From assembly GCA_903926565.1 (NCBI GenBank), contig CAIYJU010000076.1, positions 1 through 64,000 of the forward strand: 64,000 bases of DNA. Reading direction: 5' to 3'. The DNA comes from an uncultured Bacteroidales bacterium (GTDB taxonomy: Bacteria; Bacteroidota; Bacteroidia; Bacteroidales; FEN-979). The notes beneath the pieces are model-generated. The model searched no databases, had not been told where the DNA came from, and worked only from the letters and a program-made list of their open reading frames with translations. Both the position numbers and the translations under genes were made by a program. Below, one piece after another: positions 32,589 to 41,300 of this stretch (positions within the stretch are counted from its first letter, which is position 1; the number at the start of each line of letters is the position of its first letter).

Positions 32589-34948
32589 TAGACGACAATT
32601 TCATCTGCAAACAACCAGCACGGCTGACCAGCACCTTCGTGCCATGGCGGACATACGCCCGGATTTTTTGCCTTCACCCTGACATACCTTGCTTTTGAAT
32701 TTGGCATGAATTGAAAATTAAATGGCTGAATAATTGCCTGGTTTTCCTTTGGTGAGATGTTATTTCTTACTTCATTGAAAGAGTGGTATTTTTTTCCGTC
32801 GGAGGACAAGGAGTACTCCACAATAACCGGCAGGAATATCCAGCTCCGCTGATTTTGAAGAAAGTTGGCTTGTACAGAATTAACAGGCTTCTCCTGGCCA
32901 AGGTCGATGATCACATCGAGGTCGTTACCCATAAAACCTTGCCAGAGCCCGTCCCTGTGACTGATTGAACCACGCAAACCGTCAGTAAGGGCAGTGTTTC
33001 CGGCTGCCGGATACCGTTCAGAATAAGCCGCAAGATAGTTTACCTGTTTTCCGATCGCAAGGTGATAAATAAAGGGCATCTCGATTGCTTTTTCTTTTAA
33101 CCTGCCATCGGCAAACAACCCTGCCTTGATCACTCCGTTTGCCTTTATTTCAATGGGGCCGGCATAAACAGGCGATGCCGATGTTACATCATTCCCGTCA
33201 AGGGTGTATCTGATGGGAACATCCGGCTGTTCAGAATCAAGGATAACCCTGACAGCATGCGTGCTTTTATCATAGCTGGTATTTACTTCTGCTTTGAAGG
33301 ATCCTTTGCTGTAATTTATCTGCATCTTACCCAGGCGTATGAACTGTTCTTTCATCCGGTGACGGAAATCGCCCCAGTTCCTTGATTTTTTCGGCGACCA
33401 CACAACCTCGGAGAGTGCAATCATGCGTGGTACCGCCATATACTCAACATGTGATGTGGTGGCGATATATTCCGCCCAAACGTTGCCCTGGGCACCAAGG
33501 ATGTGCCTGGCTTCACTGGCAGTCAATTCAGCTGGTGTGGGTTCATACAGGTAAACTTTTTTTAATGTTGTAAATCCTCCGATTGCTTTTGGCTCGGTTG
33601 CCGGATCAGCCTGGTAATGATCGAAATAGCAATGCGAACCTGGTGTCATGATTGCATCATGGCCCAGTCTTGCTGCCGCTATTCCTCCTTCAATACCGCG
33701 CCACGACATAACCGTTGCTTCAGGAGCAAGCCCGCCTTCCAGAATCTCGTCCCATCCGATTATTTTACGATTTTTCGAGACAATGAATTTTTCGATCCGT
33801 TTGATGAAGTAGCTTTGTAACTCTTTATCATCTTTCAATCCCACGGTTTTGATCCGTTCCAGGCATTTCGGGCATTTCTTCCAGTTGGTTTTATCCGCCT
33901 CATCACCACCAATATGAATATACCGGGATGGGAACAGTGCCATGACCTCGGTTAATACGTCTTCCAGGAAAGTGAATACGGAATCATTGCCGGCACAAAG
34001 GATGTCGATGTTGGGCCAATAACTGCCGGGAGGAACGGTGAATGGCCCTCCTGTGCAGGAAAACTGCGGATAGGCAGCAAGTACTTCAGCAGAATGGGCA
34101 GGCATCTCGATTTCCGGAATAATGGCGACATAGCGATCGGCTGCATATTGAACGATTTCACGTATTTCATCCTGGGAGTAATATCCTCCATAGGTTGCCT
34201 TTTCGCCTGGTTGCTGCGCAGGGCGTTCATCCCATGGTTTATCTTCATGGTCAACATGCCATGCTCCGATCTGCATCAGTTTCGGGTATTTTTTGATTTC
34301 GATTCTCCAGCCATTGTCATCGGTGAGGTGCCAGTGAAAAGTATTCATCTTATACATGGCGATCAGATCAATGTACTTTTTGATGAACTCTTTGGGAAAG
34401 AAATGGCGGGAAACATCGAGGTGCATGCCACGGTATGGATATCTCGGGTAATCCGTAATCCTGACCACCGGCAATTCCCAGACCTTATACGTCAGGGGCG
34501 GGTTGTGTTTCGATATTTCCGACGGCAGCAGTTGAAAAAGTGTTTGAACCCCATGGAAGAGACCTGCACCGGTTTTTGCGGTGAGAACCACTTTTTTTGA
34601 AGTGATGTTAAGTTCATAACCCTCATCCGGCAGGGATGATCGCTGCAATTCCTTTCCAAAGATAACGGCCGGAACATTTTTATCCGCTTTTGTCATCTCC
34701 CTGACTTCAAATAACGGGCCTCCGGAATACCTGATCCGGTCGGCAAAAAATTTCGCAATCTTAGCCACCTCCTCGTCGTTGCCCTGGACCAGGATCAGGG
34801 TAAACCGGGTGATTTCAAAGTGCCCGGTACCTGATTTCATCATCACAGGCTTGGGAACAATGGAGATTGATGCTGAATCAGGAAGGGTGTTTGCCTGAAA
34901 TATAATGGGCAACAGCACCAGGAAAACGGAGAAGAACAGACGGTTCAT
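32585..34948 (-). CDS. Family GH20 beta-N-acetylhexosaminidase
   Basis: YRGMHLDVSRHFFPKEFIKKYIDLIAMYKMNTFHWHLTDDNGWRIEI; YIHIGGDEADKTNW catalytic DE; C-terminal discoidin-like region. Confidence 0.95.
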   Translation of the reverse strand: MNRLFFSVFLVLLPIIFQANTLPDSASISIVPKPVMMKSGTGHFEITRFTLILVQGNDEEVAKIAKFFADRIRYSGGPLFEVREMTKADKNVPAVIFGKELQRSSLPDEGYELNITSKKVVLTAKTGAGLFHGVQTLFQLLPSEISKHNPPLTYKVWELPVVRITDYPRYPYRGMHLDVSRHFFPKEFIKKYIDLIAMYKMNTFHWHLTDDNGWRIEIKKYPKLMQIGAWHVDHEDKPWDERPAQQPGEKATYGGYYSQDEIREIVQYAADRYVAIIPEIEMPAHSAEVLAAYPQFSCTGGPFTVPPGSYWPNIDILCAGNDSVFTFLEDVLTEVMALFPSRYIHIGGDEADKTNWKKCPKCLERIKTVGLKDDKELQSYFIKRIEKFIVSKNRKIIGWDEILEGGLAPEATVMSWRGIEGGIAAARLGHDAIMTPGSHCYFDHYQADPATEPKAIGGFTTLKKVYLYEPTPAELTASEARHILGAQGNVWAEYIATTSHVEYMAVPRMIALSEVVWSPKKSRNWGDFRHRMKEQFIRLGKMQINYSKGSFKAEVNTSYDKSTHAVRVILDSEQPDVPIRYTLDGNDVTSASPVYAGPIEIKANGVIKAGLFADGRLKEKAIEMPFIYHLAIGKQVNYLAAYSERYPAAGNTALTDGLRGSISHRDGLWQGFMGNDLDVIIDLGQEKPVNSVQANFLQNQRSWIFLPVIVEYSLSSDGKKYHSFNEVRNNISPKENQAIIQPFNFQFMPNSKARYVRVKAKNPGVCPPWHEGAGQPCWLFADEIVVY

Positions 34949-34994
34949 GACAATGGGGGTTAAATCAGTAAGTGATGCAAAATAAATAATAAAA

Positions 34995-36098
34995 TCAGTG
35001 TTTTTGATAAGTTATCGCATGAATGATCTCCTGCATTTCTGCATAATGATGTTCCATGCACTGCAATAGCCGGAATTGAGCCCGGGCCCGCTGCAGGTTA
35101 TGACCCGGAAAGTAGGTTTTGAAATAGTGATCGCCGTTAAGGTGATCTGTCAGAAAACGCAATCCAATAATATAGGTCATGAATTTAGCTGAAAACACAA
35201 GATGTCGGGTTTCTGTATCATTCAGGAAATTATGGGCCATAGCGAGATAACCCCGGGAATAGGCCTTGAAAAGCGCCAGGTCGATATTGATCCTTGAAAG
35301 ATCTGCCTCATCCTCTTTGCCTGTGGATGCCCCGGTACGTATCGCATCACCAAAGTCGAATAAAACATAGCCCGGCATCACCGTGTCAAGATCAACAACA
35401 GAGATGGCCTTCATGCCGGGGTTGAAAAGGATGTTGTTGAATTTCGTGTCATTATGTGTTACATGCAGCGGTATCAGGCCTTGTTCGCCCAGCTGCACGA
35501 TGGTGTGCATTTCTGCACACCTGGCCTCAATGAAAGCGATTTCTTCCCGGGCCTGTTTAACCCGGCCGGCCGGATCCTCCGATACAATTGACCGGAATGT
35601 CGCAAGGCGTATTGCAATGTTGTGAAACCCGGGAAGGATTTCATAAAGTGAGGAGGCGTCCATATCGGACGCAAGATGTTGAAAAAGCCCAAAAGCTTTG
35701 CCGCCTTCGAAGGCCATATTTTTCGTTCCAACAATATCGTAGCTTTGACTGTTACGGATATGGGTGTACATCCGCCAGTAATTTCCATCCTGGCTGTGAA
35801 AATAATACGTGCCTTCATTTGTCCGTATCAGCCGGGTGATTTCAAATCCGTTGAAATCGCCTGGCTGGTGCTGGAGTTTCGCATTGATGTGATTTGTTAC
35901 CCTGAGGATGTTGCTGATCAGTTCGGGGACATTCGTAAAAATGTGGTGATTGATCCGCTGAAGCACGTAATCCTGCGCGGTATCAGGGTGTGTTATGACC
36001 AGGTAGGAGTCGTTGATATGGCCTGAACCGAGGGGTTCAATTCTTTGTACCCAGCCTTCGGTGTTAAACTGACTGACAATATTATCCAGGTTGTTCAT
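34995..36098 (-). CDS. Phosphotransferase (aminoglycoside phosphotransferase fold), possible N-acetylhexosamine kinase
   Basis: LGSGHINDSYLV; LHVTHNDTKFNNILFN (Brenner motif); VVDLDTVMPGYVLFDFGDAIRTGAST; adjacent to GH20. Confidence 0.8.
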   Translation of the reverse strand: MNNLDNIVSQFNTEGWVQRIEPLGSGHINDSYLVITHPDTAQDYVLQRINHHIFTNVPELISNILRVTNHINAKLQHQPGDFNGFEITRLIRTNEGTYYFHSQDGNYWRMYTHIRNSQSYDIVGTKNMAFEGGKAFGLFQHLASDMDASSLYEILPGFHNIAIRLATFRSIVSEDPAGRVKQAREEIAFIEARCAEMHTIVQLGEQGLIPLHVTHNDTKFNNILFNPGMKAISVVDLDTVMPGYVLFDFGDAIRTGASTGKEDEADLSRINIDLALFKAYSRGYLAMAHNFLNDTETRHLVFSAKFMTYIIGLRFLTDHLNGDHYFKTYFPGHNLQRARAQFRLLQCMEHHYAEMQEIIHAITYQKH

Positions 36099-36328
36099 CT
36101 GTGTATGGGCCTTCTGTTTTGAGTTTTTTTTCACCACAATAGGCACAATAGGACACATGAGAAATTCACATTAGTAATATTTATATAATTCTCTATTGTG
36201 CCTTCTTTTGTGATCTACGGTGTCCATTGTGGTTTAATTCCATATTATGTTAGCCAGGAATAGTATTGGCATTCAAAATTACATAGATTTTTTTCGGTAT
36301 TTTCGCAAAAATTGTTTGAACCTGAAAT

Positions 36329-37618
36329 ATGACAAAATCTGCCTCTTTAAAAAGCCTTTCTTCATTTCCAAAGAATTTTTGGACTGCCGTCTCCATGGAG
36401 TTTTTTGAACGTGGATCTTATTATGGGGTCATGTCGGTGTTGTCAGTTTATCTTGTGCTGTCGAAAAATGAGGGTGGAATGGGCTTTTCAAAAGAGAGCG
36501 TGGGGGTTATTAAAAGCACAATCACGCCGTTGCTCTATTTTCTTCCTATTTTGTCCGGGGCAATAGGAGACAGGTTTGGCTACCGGAAGGTGCTCTTTTT
36601 TGCATTTTTTACCATGAGTGTCGGGTATGGTCTGGCAGGCATTTCAACTACCTATGTGACAGTTTTCAGCAGCCTTATCCTTGTTGCCCTGGGTGCAGGT
36701 TTTTTCAAACCCATGATTTCAGGAACCATAGCAAGGGTAACGGATGAATCAAATTCTTCGCTTGGGTTTGGCATATATTACTGGTCGATTAACCTGGGGG
36801 CTTTCCTGTTTCCACTGATACTGGTGCCATACCTTAAGTCAATCTCCTATAATTATATTTTTTATATGGCCGCAATCGGCACAGGCTGGCTATTACTGCT
36901 GAATTTTTTTGTGTACCAGGAGCCTGCCGGAATGAGGGCGGTTAAATCACTTCGGCAGGTTTTTACCGAGATGCTCACCGTGTTGCGCGATTACCGGTTT
37001 ATCCTGATGATCCTCATCTATTCCGGTTTCTGGATCATGTATTTCCAGGTGTACGATTCGGTTTTGTGGTATTTGGGGGAAAAAGTTGATATGTCGGGGT
37101 TCAACAGGCTTGTCAATGGTTTTTTATCATTTTTTATTGCTCATCCTGCCTGGAAGTTCGATGCTGAACATGTCACGGTAATGAATGCCGGTGCCATTAT
37201 TCTCCTTCAACTCCTTGTTTCCAGTTTGGTTCGCAATACCAAAGCCCTGCCAACCATGATTTTCGGAATATCACTCGGTTCAATCGGGATGGGGATGCTC
37301 GCTATTTCTCCAAATGGCTGGGTATTTCTGGCTTCCATGTTCGTGTTTACCTTAGGCGAAATGATTGCTCATCCAAAATTCATTGCTTATGTAGGTTTAA
37401 TTGCACCCCACGATAAGAAAGCACTATACCAGGGATGGTCATTCATGTACGGGGTGATCGGGAGTGGGGTAGGAGGTGTTCTGGGTGCAGCACTCTATGT
37501 TCACTTTGTGGAGAGGATGAACCAGCCTTCACTGTTATGGCTGACCTTTAGCATGATCGGGGTTGTCACGATCATTGGTTTACTGCTGTTTAACCGATTT
37601 CTGGCTCCGAAAAATTAG
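36329..37618 (+). CDS. MFS transporter (POT/PTR2-like)
   Basis: ~12 TM segments; EFFERGSYYGVMSVLSVYLVLS N-terminus; GDRFGYRKVLF loop. Confidence 0.85.
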   Translation: MTKSASLKSLSSFPKNFWTAVSMEFFERGSYYGVMSVLSVYLVLSKNEGGMGFSKESVGVIKSTITPLLYFLPILSGAIGDRFGYRKVLFFAFFTMSVGYGLAGISTTYVTVFSSLILVALGAGFFKPMISGTIARVTDESNSSLGFGIYYWSINLGAFLFPLILVPYLKSISYNYIFYMAAIGTGWLLLLNFFVYQEPAGMRAVKSLRQVFTEMLTVLRDYRFILMILIYSGFWIMYFQVYDSVLWYLGEKVDMSGFNRLVNGFLSFFIAHPAWKFDAEHVTVMNAGAIILLQLLVSSLVRNTKALPTMIFGISLGSIGMGMLAISPNGWVFLASMFVFTLGEMIAHPKFIAYVGLIAPHDKKALYQGWSFMYGVIGSGVGGVLGAALYVHFVERMNQPSLLWLTFSMIGVVTIIGLLLFNRFLAPKN

Positions 37619-37853
37619 TATATTCCGCCATTACAGTCATCCTTTTGCTTTTGCGTTGATCCGCTTGTCTTTGCAAGTGCTTTTTTTCGGAATGAAAAAG
37701 TATTCTGAGGCAATGATTCCTCTTTTTCAGCTGATCCCATATAATTTACTGCACGCCAATTTAAAGATGTCACCAGCTGATATCTAGTGCGCTGCAATTT
37801 GGCGATCATTTTCTATACCGTTTTCCCATAAAAATTTTTACGGTTAAACCCAA

Positions 37854-37884
37854 TTGACAATCAATTCTATACACTGTATTTTTG
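37854..37884 (+). promoter_or_regulatory. Bacteroidota-type promoter (TTG-20 bp-TATTTTTG)
   Basis: TATTTTTG at 37877-37884 with TTG at 37854-37856; no convincing ORF for ~440 bp downstream. Confidence 0.55.
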
Positions 37885-38324
37885 TAGGTAATGGAAAATC
37901 AAGGCCAAAAGACAGTGAATGCATAAGGCAAATTATTAACAGGATGCTAATCGATGAACATAACATTTTTAACGTTTTTTTAAAGATTATTAATATGGGG
38001 ATTTATGAGTTTTCTGATATTTTTTTTTTCAGTGAAATGAAACCCAAAATATAATTTGTAGTAAAACATCACAGTATCAGGCTTTATAGATTGGTTTTCG
38101 GCGGTCAATTTTATTCTTGTTCTTTAAATTCCTGGTTTCTCAGCCTGTCAGGCAACAAAAGGTTACCTAACAATAATGCAAAAAATTGTTGTTATGGAAT
38201 GCAGTGGTGCGATAAGTGGTTGATAGTCATTTCGATAGAAAAAAGGATAACAAGATCTGTAAATATTTGAAAATACGAATCAGCCAGTGGTGTAAAAACC
38301 TTCAAACATAAAAAACCATTTACA

Positions 38325-41300
38325 ATGAAAAAGCAAGTCTTACTCTCCTGTTTAATAGCATTAGTGATTTTTATTACGAATGGCGTGTATGCTCAGGTAG
38401 GTATTAATGCAGATGGGAGTCAGCCAGATCCTTCCGCCATGCTTGATGTAAAGTCAACAGTTAAAGGATTCCTGCCACCGCGCGTGGCATTGTCATCCAG
38501 TAACTTGGCGGCGCCCGTTGCTACGCCTGTCGCGGTTGGTTTGCTTGTTTATAATACAGTAATTGCAGGTGGGGCGGAAGATAAGGTTTTGCCGGGTTAT
38601 TACTTTTGGAGTGGCGTGAAATGGGTTGCTGTTACAACACCCCAGGGTGTCAATAAAGGTGATATGCTTTTCTGGAATGGGTGGTCCTGGGTGACCATTC
38701 CCCCGGGTGCTCACGGACAGCAACTCTCGTTTTGCAATGGGCAGCCCACCTGGGGAGGTTGTGAGGCACTTGTGTCAACTACTCCCTGTTCATCATGTAC
38801 CCAGAGCACGATTAACACTGGCGGGATTGTAATCGATGAAGGTGGTACGCCGGTAATTCAACGTGGTGTGTGCTGGAGTACGCATCAAAATCCGACCATT
38901 GAGGACGACACACTTGTTGAGGGCGATGGACCTGGTGCTTTTTCCAGCCAGATTACCGGGCTTAGTCCCAGTACAGTTTATTACGTCAGAGCTTATGCAA
39001 CCAATGAATCCAAAACCGGCTACGGCGAACAAATTGCTGACACAACAAAAGAATACTCCGGAGCCCCGGTCACTTCAATGCCGTTATTAACCATATGTCC
39101 GAATTCAACTGTATTGGCGCCGGTCAAAGTTTCCGGTTTTAACAACATCGGTTCAATGACATTGATGATCCATTATAATTCCACCGCACTTTCATACTCG
39201 CTTGCCACCAATACATCCGGTTTTCCGGGGCTGACATTCGATGGCACCGTTCCCGGTGAAATTACCATCACCGGCGCTGCAACGGCGGGTATTTCATATC
39301 CCGATAACTCTGTGCTTTTTACAATCGAATTCACTTATGCAGGAGGTGCAGCAGATCTGACATGGTTTGATAACGGGACATCCTGTCAGTATACTGACGG
39401 GAACCAGCTTGTGCTGAATGATATGCCGATACCTGATTTTTATCTCCCCGGTCATATTACGGAGAAATCAACAGTAGGTTCACCGATATTTGACATCGGG
39501 TCAACATCGTCACATTGCATGGGCATCGGGTCAGTTACCTATCATGCCACTGCTTCCAATTCCACTGCGATTATTTACAGCCTTGATCCAATCAGTGTTG
39601 CTGCAGAAAACAGCATCGATATCAATACGGGAACAGTAAGCTATTCGTCTTCCTGGTTTGGTACCTCTGTGATTACGGCCAGTGCCGAAGGATGCAATGG
39701 TCCAAAGACCTCCGTCCATACGGTGACAATTACTCCACAGGTACCCGTTTCTGTTACCATTGTTTCCTCAATTGATACAGTTTGTGCCGGAACCATGGTC
39801 ACATTTACCGCTACCATTATCAATGGAGGTCAGTTGCCCTTGTATCAGTGGAAATTGAATGGAGCCGATATCCCGGGCGCAACGAATCCCACATACAGCT
39901 ATATTCCTGCAGACGGTCAGTCCATTTCATGTAAAGGAACATCTGATATTCTTTGTACAACAGGAAACCCGGCACTTTCGAATTCAAAGCCCATCATCGT
40001 GCACCCAGTTCTTCCGGTAAGTGTGACCATTGCAGCATCTGCCAATCCGGTTTGTCCGGGAACAAACGTTGTCTTTACGGCAACACCCGTAAACGGAGGT
40101 TTGTCTCCTGCATATCAATGGAATATTAATGGCACGGATGTTCAGGGTGCAACAAATGCGACTTATTACAATGTACCTGCCCAGGGTGACCTGGTAAAAT
40201 GTGGCATGTTATCCATTGCGCCCTGCGCAACCGGGAACCCTGCAACATCGAATACCGTGACCATGGGCATTCTTCCCCAGAATCCGGTTGGCGTTACTGT
40301 TGTTGCATCAGAGAATCCTACCTGCGCGGGACAAAGTGTTGTTTTTACTGCAACTCCCGCAAACGGAGGGACTTTTCCCGCATACCAATGGCAGGTTAAT
40401 GGAAGTGATGTGCAGGGAGCGACCACTGCGACCTATAGCTATGCTCCTTTACAGGGTGATCTGATCACTTGCGTACTGACTTCCAGTGCTGCATGTGTTA
40501 CCGGCAATCCTGCAACATCAGGTGCAGTTTCCATGCAGGTTTCACCATCGAATCAGGTCTCTGTGACAATTACTGCGTCAGAGGATACAGTGTGTTCAGG
40601 CGAGAATGTAGTCTTTACTGCGATCCCGGTAAACGGAGGGACAGCACCTTTGTACCAATGGAAAGTGAATGGTTTCGACGTGCAGGGTGCAACAAATGCA
40701 ACATACAACTCTATTCCGTCTAGTGAGGAGATCGTAACGTGCCGGTTAACTTCAGATGTCTCCTGTGCTGCCGGCAGTCCTGCTGTATCCGAACCGATCA
40801 TAATAAAAGTTAACCCGCTATTGAATGCCAGTGTAGGTATATCCACTCCGGTAAATCCGGTCTGTGCAGGTAGCCTGGTCCCATTTTTGGCCATTCCTGT
40901 TAATGGAGGTAATGCACCGCTGTATCAATGGCAATTGAATGGAACTGACATAACCGGTGCTACCGATGCAACGTATTCTTTTACTGCAGTTAATTTTGCA
41001 GATATAGCCTGTAGATTAATCTCCGACGCATTATGTGCAACTGGAAACCCGGCCATCTCTGATGTAACTCATCTTGGGGTTAATCCATTGCTTCCTGTAA
41101 GTATTTTGGTCTCTCCATCAGCGAACCCAGTATGCCTGGGAACTTCTGTGACTTTTTCTTCGGCAATTACAAATGGCGGTACCAACCCTGCATATCAGTG
41201 GAAAGTAAACGGAAACGATGTTCCGGGTGCGACAAATGCCACTTATAGCTATGTGCCGGCTGCGAATGACGCTGTAAACTGTGTGCTCACTTCGGTTGCC

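Noticed and set aside
37854-38054. 66-aa ORF MTINSIHCIFVGNG...
   Set aside because: Starts within the predicted promoter, low-complexity AT-rich composition, no recognisable family or upstream signals.
38325-38760. N-terminus of the FISUMP giant (VGINADGSQPDPSAMLDVKSTVKGFLPPR...) as phage tail-fibre-like
   Set aside because: This leader is common in Bacteroidota FISUMP/surface proteins and there are no phage structural genes nearby.
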